DNA of 64,000 nt from Paramecium tetraurelia. Lineage: Eukaryota > Ciliophora > Oligohymenophorea > Peniculida > Parameciidae. The notes under the pieces were generated by a model. The model saw nothing but the letters and a program-made list of their open reading frames with translations, ran no database searches and was not told the origin of the DNA. The stretch's first letter is position 1; each line of letters opens with the position of its first letter. Shown here piece by piece: positions 13,015 through 24,362 of the stretch. A program made the position numbers and the translations under genes. Location of the stretch: the NCBI RefSeq assembly GCF_000165425.1, contig NW_001798991.1, positions 62,001 through 126,000 on the forward strand, given 5' to 3'.

Positions 13015-13749
13015 ATGTCTTATGGTGTTGATATTCTCAGAGGTAAGACTCTCTATGCAGGGAAATGTATGCTGGATCTCTTTGACAATAATCTAATTAG
13101 TTATCAATACAGATAACATGAAGCATAATTGAATCTCAGTTTATAAGAACAGGGCTGGTCTCAAATACATCTGCTTCACTCTAATTGTTGTCCCTGTCAA
13201 AACAAAGATCTCAAACCCTTGGATTAAAATTACTCTAAAATAAAATTAGCTACAGTAGCTATGTTATGTGATAGAGATTATAATTTTTTATTAACAAGAA
13301 GACATTCTTAGATGAAGACATTCCCAAAGAGCTGGGTCTTTCCTGGAGGAATGGTAGAAGGGCAATAAAACTTAGAAAGTGAATGTCTCAGAGAAGTCCA
13401 AGAAGAAACTGGATTGGATGTATTGCCAATTCTTAGTAAAATGGAATTAAAAGTAATGTATGAATCCATTTATCCAACCAAACTAGAAGATAATTAATAT
13501 CCCATCAAATAAACATTGTGTATGTTTTACGAAGTGAAAATCAATCAATCTTATCAAAATGTTACCATTAAAATGGAAGAAAATGAAGTCGATGATTATA
13601 AATGGCTTTCCAAGAAATAAATGCTGGAAATCATGAATGGGTAAACAAAAGATCATTCATTTCTAGAAATTGCAGGAATATATCCCAATTCATATGGATC
13701 TGGGATTGGAGAAGGACATGTCAAAGCATTTTTGCATTGTTATGCATGA
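13015..13749 (+). CDS. Nudix hydrolase
   Basis: Hydrolyses nucleoside diphosphates linked to another group, in a Mg-dependent way. Intronless, 244 residues. The Nudix box is complete: GG at the front (VFPGGMVEG) with E, then CLREVQEETGLDV, giving the GX5EX7REUXEEXGU pattern. Upstream of the box are the strand TVAMLCDRDYNFLLTRR and Cys-rich CCPCQNKDLK. The layout resembles eukaryotic NUDT17/NUDT8-like proteins; the substrate cannot be told. An in-frame ATG at 12991 would add eight residues; I chose 13015 because the sequence after it looks like the conserved part. Ends about 180 bp before the convergent coiled-coil gene. Confidence 0.9.
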
Positions 13750-13929
13750 ATTTATCTGTTTATTAATTAAATAATGAAATAATATGTATCTACTTTAATT
13801 GGTTAAAATTGATTCTCAATGAAAAAGCAATCCTAAAAAAATCTAGTCCTTTGATTATAGAATAAAGTACGACCAATCATTCGAATTACCTAGATTCTAA
13901 TATTAGAGTTTAATTAAATGAAATAGAAT

Positions 13930-15053
13930 TCAAAATATTTACAAGCAAATTTAATGCTTTATTTTGTAATCTTCTTAAGTTATATGTTCCTTAAATAAAC
14001 TACCTTTAGATTACTTAGTAAAGAACTATTCACTGATTTAACAATAAAATGTTGTTTTTCTTTCTCTATGATTCTTCAAATGATCTTGATGCTTCTTCAT
14101 AAATACTCAAGGAAGCTTTCATTATACTCATCATCTATTTTTTGACTTTTATTTACCAGATTTATATTTCTTCATTTTATACAATTTGGATTTGCCTCTA
14201 CTGTTATGTTTACACATTTGAATTAAATTGAATTATAAGATAAAACTATAGAAATAACAAAATCATCACTCTAGGTTTAATGCAATTTTTTTCAACATTA
14301 TCATTTTTGATTAGTCTTTTTCATATTCTTCCATTCGTTTGAGTTTATTTTATCCCTCAATCAGTCTCTCATGCATAACCTAAATCTTTTGATTTTCCTT
14401 CTGCAATTTCATTCTAATTTATGACTTTAATGAGGTGATCTCTTCTAATGCCATCTATAATTCATTGATATCTATTTTTTATCTGAAGATTTCCCTTATG
14501 ATCTTTAATTCTCTACAATTATGAACCTAACAGAAACCTTGAACATTTTTTTCTGAATGTTCTATGATTTCTTGTATTGTCTCCGAATTACTGCTTGTCA
14601 AAGAGGCGAATGAAATATCAGAAAAGTCATCCTCTTTTAATATTTGCATTTATTATGGAGTAGAAATTTATTCCTGTCCACTTTGATATTTAACTTTAGT
14701 TTAACTACTGATTTCATTTTCACTAGAAGGTTTGCTTAATTTCTTAGTTGTATTTCTTGATCTCGACTAATCAGCCGCTTTCGATACTTAATGTTTATGC
14801 ATTCCAATCAATTACTGCAACCTCTCTTTGTACAACCCGTACTCTCGTTAAGAATAATTCTTTCTCCAAAGTTCAATTACTTCTTGTGAAAATTCTATTA
14901 ATCTCTTATTTAGTTGATTGAAATCGATTTTAAAGTCTGCTAACTATATAGTTCTTTCATTAAGTTTACCTTTTCGGCTTCAATTTAAGCATTATGAAGT
15001 TAATCGACAACCTTATTAATAAGAGATTTTCTTAAATCGTTATCATAAAGCAT
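13930..15053 (-). CDS. Coiled-coil protein, basic tail
   Basis: Not recognised. The start MLYDNDLRKS is followed by a helical segment and a 26-nt intron, then long heptad-like stretches (FRQKIDINELQMALEEI, HERLIEGQNKLKRMEE). A 24-nt intron (GTGATG..TATAG) removes a TGA and joins to a basic, His/Lys-rich tail (CKHNSRGKSKLYK; DHLKNHRERKTT). To keep one frame to the final TGA at 13930-13932 a further 51-nt intron is needed, or a different splice pattern with two 22-nt introns; this last junction is uncertain. With 51 nt the spliced length is 1023 nt. Likely a structural protein of the cortex or cytoskeleton; that is only a guess from composition. Confidence 0.65.
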
Positions 15054-15391
15054 CTTGAAATAATAAATAAATTTATTGCAAAAATAATTTAAGTTAGTAA
15101 TATAACATGGGATCAAGTTTAAATATGAAATTATTCAATATTAGAAATCTTAACTCGTTCTGTGTTATTAATTTTAAATTTTTAAAGGAGAATTAATATT
15201 GATTTATTGATTTCCAAGTTATTTGAATGATTTTGAGAGTTGGAGATGTACATCTAATGGATAGAACTATTTTATGATATATTTTATGATTCAGAATATA
15301 TGTGCGATAATTATTGAGATTAAATTTTCAAATATTCATTTATTTTAATTGAATAAATAAAATATGTAAACAATATAAAAATATGATTTGT
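15054..15391. other. AT-rich spacer
   Basis: Between the start of the coiled-coil gene and the stop of the next minus-strand gene. It should hold the promoter of the coiled-coil gene. No motif or RNA gene seen. Confidence 0.4.
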
Positions 15392-16207
15392 TCACTTAGC
15401 GAAATTCGAATAAACTCTTTACATTCTTCTGTCGATTTACAATAAAGGAGGCAATTTATTGCTCTTAGCTACTTATTAGTTGATTTTCAACGGGGATTCT
15501 GCATTTGATGTTCGAACACTATTATTACGTAATCTGAGCAATCTGCAAATTCTTATATCATTGTATTTAAACGATTAATAGACTGGGCTTTTTTTAAATT
15601 TTTCATCTTCCGATCTTTTTGTTTTGGATTCTTGCTTATTGTCTTGTGCATCTATGTATTCAGCAAAAGTAGATAATTTGAATTAACTGCCAGCATTTCT
15701 CCTTCTTTTCCTCGTAGTATCTATGGGAATCTTAGGAGTTCCTAATTAGAGATGGCGAGTCTATAGATTTAATTTGAATTGTTCTGATTGATCCTTTTTG
15801 TACCTCAATAGGAATATGACGAGGAATATGTGTTTTCTCCATAGTTTTGTAATGCCTTCTCTCTGATGCATTTTGATAGAATGAAAAGGCAGGGATAGGA
15901 GAATTTGCTAATCCCTTTGATTGAGATGGCCTTCCTGGGTGTTTTAGGAACTTCTCGATCTTACATAATATTTAATTCTATATTATTGATGGGATGAGTA
16001 CTTTGAGAATTTGGATATCTTATCGTTGAATTGAGAGAACTCGTTTAATTTGGATTAAAATGCTATATTAACTTTGGACAAGTGTTTTCTGATTGCAAAA
16101 GGAGATTTCTGGTTTTCGCATCTTAGATTGATAGTGGACTTATTAAATTGTTTCAGAAAGTGTTAATCCAGATCATTTTGGTACTAATGTCGAAGATTTC
16201 TGAACAT
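15392..16207 (-). CDS. Unrecognised basic protein; splicing unclear
   Basis: Not recognised. One frame is open for all 271 codons from ATG (16205-16207) to TGA (15392-15394). In the middle, however, another frame looks more like protein (e.g. QSKGLANSPIPAFSFYQNAS, then HIPRHIPIE), and a 43-nt GT..AG segment would join it to the C-terminal frame at GTPKIPIDTTRKRRR. The C-terminal third (SKTKRSEDEKFKKS, VYSNFAK at the end) is supported in the first frame. The protein is basic, Ser/Gln-rich and probably disordered. The start lies only 15 bp from the stop of the upstream TPR gene; no GT..AG intron can fuse the two. Intron positions need transcript data. Confidence 0.5.
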
Positions 16208-16222
16208 ATTAATTATAAAAAA

Positions 16223-17726
16223 TCATATGAAAGTAATTTATTATTAATTTAGTAATTTTTTAGCATATCTGATTAGTTCCCTCTTTTAGTACTCCAAGCT
16301 GAGAGCGATCCCATTCTTCTCATGAGTCAACCTGATTTACTCTAAGTTGTTGGCGAATTTTCGATTTCTAATTTTTTCTCTGTTCGTATAAGAGTTGTCA
16401 AATTTCATTTCCAATCGTTATTTAATAATTTGTTCAAGTGGAAGCTTCTATTGAAATTAATCCAATCTGACAATAGGAGCTCTTCTCTGAGTGGTACTTG
16501 CTTTTTGGGAGTGCAATTTAATTATGGTGGCCAATTGTGTTTATTTCATTTTCTATATTGAAGGCATTTAATTGTATTCAGCGATGCTTTCATACTCTTC
16601 AGTTACTGATATTGGAGTTGGAATTTCAAATGAAAAGTTAACACCCTTCAAAAACGATTGTAACATGTCTTCGAGAGTAAGATCAATTTCAATGATCCTT
16701 TGATTGGGTACACACTCAAAATCATTGGATATCAAATACTAATTTTTTACTGATCTTTTTGAGAAATATTACTAATTTTAACATTAGACAAATTTCAATG
16801 GAAAATTAACAGCCTTGGAGAATATATGTAGGCCTAGTTTCTTTTCTTGTTGTGGAAACATGTTTAAGATCTGTTCCATTCCTTTTTTGGATACCTATCT
16901 TAAAGAGGACTGTTCCTTCTCGTAGTTTCCCTTCATGCTCTTCTCATGCAATGACTTGGCTGTCTATAATTCATAATTAAGAAAACACAATTTGCCTAAC
17001 TCTTCATAGCAAATAATCTCCTAATCCAAATCCTTTACTAGCCAAGAATATTCCAAGGACTTAGCATTATCATATTTATAATTACTTTTTTGATGAATAT
17101 TTTTCCGATATCGTATTTTTTGATGTATTTGCATAGAATTCCTATTTGGAGGAAAGTCCATTAGATCACATCTAGTTGGCGAGTGAATTCGCTTAGAAAT
17201 TTACAATGCTGGAAAAATAGAAGTGCTTTTGTCCATTCTTGAAATGAAATAAAGGTTAATGCACATAAACGCATAAAAGTGATCAGTAAATCAATGTTAT
17301 CTTGTTCAACTGCAATCACCATCAAATTAAACAGACCTTATGAAACATGGTTATTTTACTTTCAATGACACCTATTTGGTAGTTGGATTTTAGACAATCA
17401 GCCAATTGCTTTTCAAAATGATACAACATTCCTAACTGAGAAGTAATAGACTGGGGTGTTAGTATTGACTTCCTTGAATAAATGTAGCTGTTCTTTGGAC
17501 TTAACGAATTTATGTGAAGTCTGGAGAGAGATCTTTGGGTTGACATTCTGGGGGATTAGATTTGTTCGTTCTCCAAGAAAAAGAAGTTCGGTTTGAATGG
17601 ACTTTGAGGTTATTCAAAAGCTTGGAATCTGGCTGTCGATAACTAGCTATCGAACACTTCAGATAGCACTCCTGAAGTGTTTTTGATTTGAAATGAAAAG
17701 ACTCTGTTTTTCTTATTTTAATTCAT
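16223..17726 (-). CDS. TPR-like helical repeat protein
   Basis: Spliced length 1455 nt (introns of 23 and 26 nt), 484 residues. I chose the ATG at 17724-17726 because the frame upstream of the internal Met at 17546 is clearly coding (FEQPQSPFKPNFFFLENE). A Ser-rich disordered N-terminus leads into helical repeats that look like TPRs (GMLYHFEKQLADCL; QIGILCKYIKKYDIGK; EELGKLCFLNYELQTAKSLH). The C-terminal half is Gln/Lys-rich with VNFPLKFVQ and ends LLNQQQITFI. The repeat style is seen in axonemal and cortical scaffolds, but I cannot name it. The promoter must lie in the 110 bp between it and the eL31 gene. Confidence 0.75.
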
Positions 17727-17835
17727 TTACAATATAAATAATAGTAAACTAATATGAAATCAGTCACAATTTTATTAATCTGCATATATTATTTAAGAAA
17801 CATATTTAATATATTGTATTGTACAATTATGTAAA

Positions 17836-18250
17836 TCATTAAACTTTTGTGATCTCTGTCTTGAGGTTTGCGAATGTGTCAACTGGAACATACTGAGCAA
17901 GAGTGTAATATTTGCCTTTTCCGTCGTCTTCTTCCTTCTTCTTTCTCTATAGTCTGCATAGGATAAGTCAATTGAATATACCTGACTCTGATTCTTCTTG
18001 GCAAATTGCGGATACCAGTCTTCCAAACTGCTTCATTCAATTGTGGATCAACTCTAACATCCTCTGTCAACATATTCTTTTGAGCTGTTCTATTAATCTT
18101 CACTCACATACCAAATCTAATAATGTGACTGACTGCACGAGGAGCCTTTCTCTTGAATGTTTCCTTGTGAACAGCCTTATGAAGATTAATAGTATAATCT
18201 CTGCTCACTTCCCCCAATGGATTTGGCTTTCCCTTTTCCTTTTTGCCCAT
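17836..18250 (-). CDS. RPL31: 60S ribosomal protein eL31
   Basis: Large-subunit protein near the exit tunnel. Introns of 27 and 28 nt leave 360 nt, 119 residues, the expected size. Diagnostic stretches: [31 protein letters not shown], then after the first intron [27 protein letters not shown], and the end [19 protein letters not shown]. Both introns interrupt the conserved core. Confidence 0.97.
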
Positions 18251-18360
18251 AAATTAAAATCTTTAATATATTTTTTAAATTCATACAGTCTCATCTAGTA
18301 AATGCGCAAGAACTCTTTGATTGAAAGTCTACAATCCTTAAGTATGTGATTAAATAACAT

Positions 18361-19014
18361 TCAATTCATTAGTAATCTGCTGTTTGAAATCCAAAAATAT
18401 TATTTATTGTTTGTGTCAGCTGGAGCATTACTAGATTTTCTAAAGAAGGACAATAGAGCAATTCAGTTAAAGGCATTTGGGATGAACACTGTCTGATAGT
18501 CACTATTACTTATAGATTAATTAATAAAAAGCAGTTTGAACCATTCAGACACTGGAAATAATTGTAGACTATAAATGATGATTCCATGCATCTATAAATA
18601 TACCTTAAATTTAAATAGGAGAGTACAAGTAGAAATTAAATTCTATGATAATTCGATATAGGAATATAAAACCAAAAGAAGTTCAAATATCTATTAGATC
18701 ATTATTGGCAGAGATGCTAATAATTGAATACCAGGTTTTTAATGTCCTATTTAGATTTAAACTTTAGAATTCACAATTGTGTTTAGAATATTAGTGAAGA
18801 TACAAAAACGTAAATCTATTGTAATAAAACTCCCTTTATATTTGTTATATTAAATTAAACAAAAGTTATAAATATTTTAGAGAAGTGCATTTAAAATCGT
18901 TCTTTAGATATGAATTCATAAAAATAGATATTCTAGTTATTAGCTATCGTGGATGCATGATGAAAAGAACAGAAATTGATAGAAATTGTGACCTAAATAT
19001 TTGGTTTAGGAAGA
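18361..19014 (-). pseudogene. Decayed gene, helical-repeat-like
   Basis: A minus-strand frame of 654 nt reads as a leucine-rich, helical protein (GIQLLASLPIMIQQIFELL, PVSEWFKLLFINQS, SFFRKSSNAPAD) but is interrupted by TGA at 18916-18918 and 18463-18465 and opens after another TGA at 19015-19017. No start codon is clear and no intron removes the stops. The style suggests HEAT/ARM-type repeats, but I have no firm family. It fills most of the spacer between eL31 and the RBR gene. I read it as a fragment of a once-longer gene in decay. Confidence 0.5.
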
Positions 19015-19102
19015 TCAGAAAAAAGAATATTTGTGTGATAAATTAGATGATCATATTATTTTTCAATACAAATTTAATATTAAAGTGTATTTAGTGTTTT
19101 AG

Positions 19103-20727
19103 ATGTTACCAAAAAATGAAATATTTATGGGAAATGTTAAATTGACTAGATGTAAAAGTGAACAACAATTGCAAAACCAGAAAATAATGACTAACAATGC
19201 TGAGAAGGTCTTTCGGAATCTCAAACCCAGGGATCATTTTGTCATTTAAATGTCTAAATCGGATGAATTAGGAGAGACAATAAAATATCACACTCACTTG
19301 GAAGAAACTCAAAACAAGTAAGCCATAAAAGATAGGCTGATCGAGAACTTTAATAAGAAATTAGATTTAGCGAAGATTTTTTAATTATAGATCTCCGATG
19401 TACAAGGAGGATTGAAGACATAGGAGGCGGTCAATAACGATGATGTCTATATTCAGATAGAAAGTCCACCAGTTGTTGGCGCATAAGAGAATGACAAGAG
19501 ATAAGTAACTCTTATAGACTTTGAAAAGAATTCCAATGAGGATAATAATAACGAGGGATAAAGTAAAAATACACTGTATATCAAGAATTATCTGTAGCCA
19601 TCTTAGTTGCTCCTTCAGAGTTGTCGTCGGAATAGAACATCGATTACAATAATCAATCTGAGGAGATATAAATTCAATCATTTGATCAAGAAAACACATG
19701 TCCCATTTGCAGTTCATCCTTTGAGAAAATCGTCAGGCTCTTAGAATGTGAACATAAGTTCTGCACGTATTAACTTATCTTATTTGAAGGAGTTGTTACA
19801 AAGAATATTTAGAAAATAAAATCAAGATTGCCAAAATTAATAACGTAACCTGTCTCTAAGAAGGTTGTACAACAATATTCTCAGAAGATATTATTGAATA
19901 ACTTGTGAACGAACAGAAATTCCAATAATATTTGGTTTTCAAGAGAAAGTATGAAATTGAGAATGATCCTACTAAAAAATGGTGTCCAGCTTAAGGTTGT
20001 GATCGTTTCATCGAAAAAGATCCAAGAACCAAAATAGTGTAATGTCAATGTGGTTCATTGGTCTGTTTTAATTGCGGACAACTTGCCCATCAAGGAATGT
20101 TGTGTGAGGTAGTTATCATTGGTTTAAGACAATTAGGATGCAATTTAAGGCGATTTTAAATAGGCCTTAGTAAAATATCTAATTAAGTATTGTCCCAAGT
20201 GCAAATCGCACATTCAAAAAAATGCTGGGTGTAACCATATGACTTGCAATTGTTCATTTCAATTCTGCTGGGCTTGCTTATAACCGTATCACCAGTATCA
20301 TTACAGGTACTGGTCCCTCAAGGGATGCGCCAGTAAATTGTCTTATTGATAGTAGTTTGGTCTGATGGTCGTTTCAAAACTTAAAAGGAGATCAGCAACC
20401 CTGATAAAATGAGGAAGATCTACTTTGCCCCTCGTTTGGTTCTTTATATTCTCCGGGGTCCTCTGCTGATTGTTAAGTTGATTATGCAAGCAGCCGGTAA
20501 GTCAATAGCGAAGCCTTTCTGTGCGATGAACAAGAGGTTGTGCAGATCATTGAAAACCAAGTTTTGGTATTGAATTGCTCCATATTAGTCTATTCAAATG
20601 CATATATATTCTATTTGCGGAATTGCTGATCTTGTTAATAGTAATACTAGTCTTTCCCTTTTACTTTGTATTCTATCAAATTGGCAAGGAAATATCATGG
20701 CTTTCAATTAAGGGGTGTGCTTATTGA
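19103..20727 (+). CDS. RBR-type E3 ubiquitin ligase
   Basis: Transfers ubiquitin through a RING-HECT hybrid mechanism: RING1 binds the E2, RING2 carries the catalytic Cys. Introns of 23, 23, 28, 20 and 22 nt leave 1509 nt, 502 residues. After about 200 disordered residues comes RING1 ([29 protein letters not shown]), then the IBR ([27 protein letters not shown]) and RING2 ([35 protein letters not shown]). The C-terminus holds a strong membrane helix ([16 protein letters not shown]) with hydrophobic stretches before it, so the protein is likely anchored in a membrane with RBR in the cytosol, as in RNF19-type ligases. The first intron boundary restores the frame before ENTCPIC. Confidence 0.9.
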
Positions 20728-20784
20728 TTATTTATCATCTTAATTAATTTACTATAATTTAATTCACATAAATTTAATACATTG

Positions 20785-22085
20785 ATGGGCAATTGTTGTG
20801 GAGGCCATAATTTGACTACTGCCAATTTTTAGATAGCAACCTACGATTTGTCATACTCGGATCCATCGAAAATTGATTTGGGTCTCTTGAATCGCAAGGC
20901 TTTACAAATTTAAAGTATGTATTCAAAATAATCAATTCAGAATCTTATCGAGGCTATGTGGTGAGGAAGAAGATGAAGAAACAGCAGACCAAGGCCTTGG
21001 CCTAGACATGCGACGAAACCTTCATTTATTAATACAGATCGAATCAAAAGGAAAATGTGAAGAACTAACAAAATGTTTTGAAATTTAATATGGACGGCTA
21101 ACAGCATATACCAGTGTTCAATGTAAAAGAAGTTAATATCAGCTCGAGGTTCACCGACAAAATAAAAAGTGTAATTAATGCTCTTTAGATCAAAGGTTCT
21201 TGATAAGTTGGATCCATTCATTTTCGATCAGGATCATTTATTTGTTGAGTGTCCATTCTCCAAACCCTTGTTGATTGGCGATGTCATATACGAAGGTCAG
21301 TGGAATAATTGGTATCAGCTTTTGAATTATGCAAGTCAAAAACATGGGAGAGGAAGGCAATTTTGGATTGATGGCTCATATTATGAGGGGTATTGGTTCA
21401 ATAATTGTTAACATGGCAAGGGAAGATTGCTGTTGGCACAAGGAGATATTTATGAGGGAGAGTGGAAGAATGATAAAGTTCATGGTTTTGTAATATTGTT
21501 AAGTATTAATAGTAGGGTACTTACATTCATCAGAATGGAGCTAAGTATCAAGGACATTGGGAGAATGACAAATAGCACGGCAAGGGTAAGGAGTTCTGGC
21601 CAGATGGAGCTACTTTTGAGGGAGATTACAAGAATGGATAGAAGAACGGTGTGGGGATTTTGAGAGAGGCCGATGGGTCGGTTTATGAAGGAGAGTTTTA
21701 GGAGAATAGGTTCGAAGGTCAGGGAGACTATAAGATTGTAGGTGGGAAGAGATACATCGGGCAGTACAAGAACAATAAGATGCATGGAAAGGGGGTGAGT
21801 AGCCTTGTTTATCTTTATAGACTTTTTATTGGAGTGACGGCAAAAGGTATGAGGGGGACTATGTCAATGGTGTGAAATAGGGATATGGAGTGTTGTATTA
21901 CCCAGATGGGAGAGTATTTATGAAATAAATATGAGATCTTCAAAGGATATTGGTAGAATGGAAAGCAGCATGGGATCGGTATCTATATTGGGAAATCAAA
22001 GGTTGAAAAGGAAGGAGAGTGGATAGACGGGAAGCGTGTTAGGTGGATAAGGAAGGGAGGCGAAGTGGCGATAATTGAATCTTGA
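20785..22085 (+). CDS. MORN-repeat protein with IQ motif, copy 1
   Basis: Likely a membrane-bound scaffold at the cortex. Six introns leave 1155 nt, 384 residues. It starts MGNCCGG, a good N-myristoylation and palmitoylation signal. An IQ calmodulin-binding motif follows ([15 protein letters not shown]), split by a 26-nt intron at 20915-20940. From about residue 150, nine or so MORN repeats run to the end ([56 protein letters not shown] and more). The C-terminus [11 protein letters not shown] closes the repeat block. MORN repeats bind lipids or pack as a blade-like sheet. It is a tandem duplicate of the next gene, in the same orientation, 191 bp apart. Confidence 0.92.
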
Positions 22086-22276
22086 TTAATTATTTTTTTT
22101 TCTTTGGGATTTTATGTTAATTATTTTTTAAAAGTTTGATTAATTTTAAATCAAGTTTAAATTTATTTATTTTATCTTGAAATTAGTCGATAAAATAGTT
22201 GTGGAGTAAGAATGATTTAGTTGCAAAATTTATATAATTTAAGATAATTTTTATATTAATTACGGCATAACAGATT

Positions 22277-23648
22277 ATGGGAAGTTGTTGTGGTGGATAA
22301 TAAGGATGGTGTGGAGAACAAAAAGTACATACTAACGTAGGAGAGGGTTAATAGTAAGAACTAGATAAAAAAATGGATGATTAGTTGGATGAAAATTTAG
22401 TTAAGGAGAAGGCCACAAAAATACAAGGTAAATTCGGTTGGAATCATAATAGCTCATATAAGAGGACACAAGGCAAGGGAAGAGGTCAAGAAGATCAAGG
22501 AAAGTCAAAAAGGCTCAGAACAAATCTCGGATAATTGTATTAAATAAAGCAGTGAACCTAAAAAAATGGAAAGTCATCAATAATAGGAAGAGAAGGCCTC
22601 TGTGACAGCAAAAGAAGCTTTATACACAAAGGGTCCAGACTAAAGTGCTGGAGCAAATTAGCATGCTCCAAATGACAGAGTTAGAAAAATTGAAAGGGTA
22701 CCTGATTTTTTGACAGATCGAACTAGACAAGTATAGTGTAATTATACAAAGGTTTTGGAGAAATTAGAAGATTTTGTTTACGACCAAGATTAAGAGGAGT
22801 ACAAAGACTTACCACATTTGGGCCCTTACGAATTTGAGAACGGAAGTGTTTATATAGGCTAATGGAAGAATGGGTATGTTTTAGCATTTATTGTATCTAG
22901 ATAGAGACATGGCAGAGGAAAATAAATATGGTAGGATGGCTCCTTGTATGAAGGCTATTGGTACTAAAATGTGGCATGTGGAAAAGGAAGATTAATTCAT
23001 TCTGATGGTGATATTTATGAGGGAGAGTGGAGAAATGACAAGGCTCATGGATAAGTATGATTTTGATGTCATTTTAGGGAAAATATGTTCATATGGATGG
23101 AGCTCAATATATTGGGTAATGGGAAGATGATAGATAGAATGGGGAAGGTTAAGAAATCTGGCCTGATGGTGCTAGTTACTAAGGGCAGTATAAAAATGGA
23201 AAGAAGGATGGCAGGGGTACATTCAAATGGGCTGATGGCTCTGTTTATGTGGGAGACTTTTACTAAAACAATATTTAAGGATAAGGAGAATATAGTTGGG
23301 AAGACGGAAGAAAATACGTTGGAGAATGGAAAAATAATAAAATGGATGGCAAAGGGGTATGGTTATTTATATAAATCAAAGGTGTTTACTTGGTTGGATG
23401 GCAGAAGATATGAAGGTTAATATAAGGATGATAAAAAACACGGTTATGGAGAATTTAAATGGCCTGATGGTAGAGTATGAATTTTTAACGACTTTTAGGT
23501 TTATAAAGGTGATTGGTCAAATGGAAAGTAACATGGCAGAGGAATCTACATAGGTTCATCTAAAGTTGAAAAAGAAGGAGAATGGTAAGATGGTAAAAGA
23601 GTTAGGTGGATTCGAAGAGGAGGTCAACCAATCGAAGAAGGAAATTGA
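22277..23648 (+). CDS. MORN-repeat protein with IQ motif, copy 2
   Basis: Paralogue of the preceding gene, with the same order of parts. Five introns leave 1248 nt, 415 residues. The start MGSCCGG is again a dual acylation signal. The IQ motif (KIQAHIRGHKAREEV) is cut by a 25-nt intron at 22428-22452 in the same phase as in copy 1. A longer charged linker (KKMESHQQQEEKAS) precedes about nine MORN repeats (YIGQWKNGQRHGRGK, YEGEWRNDKAHGQG, YQGQYKNGKKDGRG and others) and the end KRVRWIRRGGQ. Copies differ most in the linker, which suggests an old duplication under selection on repeats and ends. Calmodulin binding and cortical placement are inferred. Confidence 0.92.
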
Positions 23649-24362
23649 AATTCACTTTTTATAACAGTTTCTTTAGAGAATTTTTTGTTTTTTTATTGTA
23701 ATTTCTATAATTATTATTTATATATTTATGTTATTTATTCAATAGATTTTAGAAATTATGAAACTTATTGACAACCAATTACAATTTTCATTTAATCTTC
23801 ATACATTCTCGGGTTCATCCACTTTTTAGCAATTTTCTTATTAGATCTGATATCTTAATTGTCTTATATTATAATACTTCCATATATTGATTCATTGTAA
23901 TAAATGCCCATCTAATGTTTTATTCTGATCTAACAAAACACGTAAAGTTAATTGATTTCACTAATAAGGTATATGTATTTATAAGATTATGTATATGCAA
24001 AATCATAGATAAGTTAACTATTGAAATGTTAGGTTAATGTGTGTATATTACGATTTTTGATACTCTTAATTTATGAGATTTTACCTAATAAGAATTATTA
24101 ATTGTAATTTTATGATATTTTGGAAATCAAAAATTCATTATCTTTTTTTATAATATAATAATATTATAAAAATTGATGTTCTTTAATATTATGTTATAGC
24201 AAATAACACTTCTTCTTGGTTTACTTATAATTTGGATTTATTTAACCTTTTACATATACATTTATAATGCAGAATTTCTTAAGAGCATTTTAATATTGAT
24301 AAAAATGATCTTATAAAATACTTCACACGTAAATTATTTATTCTAGAATATTTTTAATAAAT
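23649..24362. other. AT-rich spacer
   Basis: About 710 bp between the MORN pair and the thioredoxin-domain gene, both on plus. It must hold a terminator and a promoter. No coding frame, hairpin or repeat stands out. Confidence 0.4.

Noticed and set aside
17636-17681. Two adjacent perfect hairpins followed by TTTTT, like a terminator or small RNA
   Set aside because: The stretch lies inside the N-terminal coding part of the TPR gene (start 17726), which reads through it in good frame.
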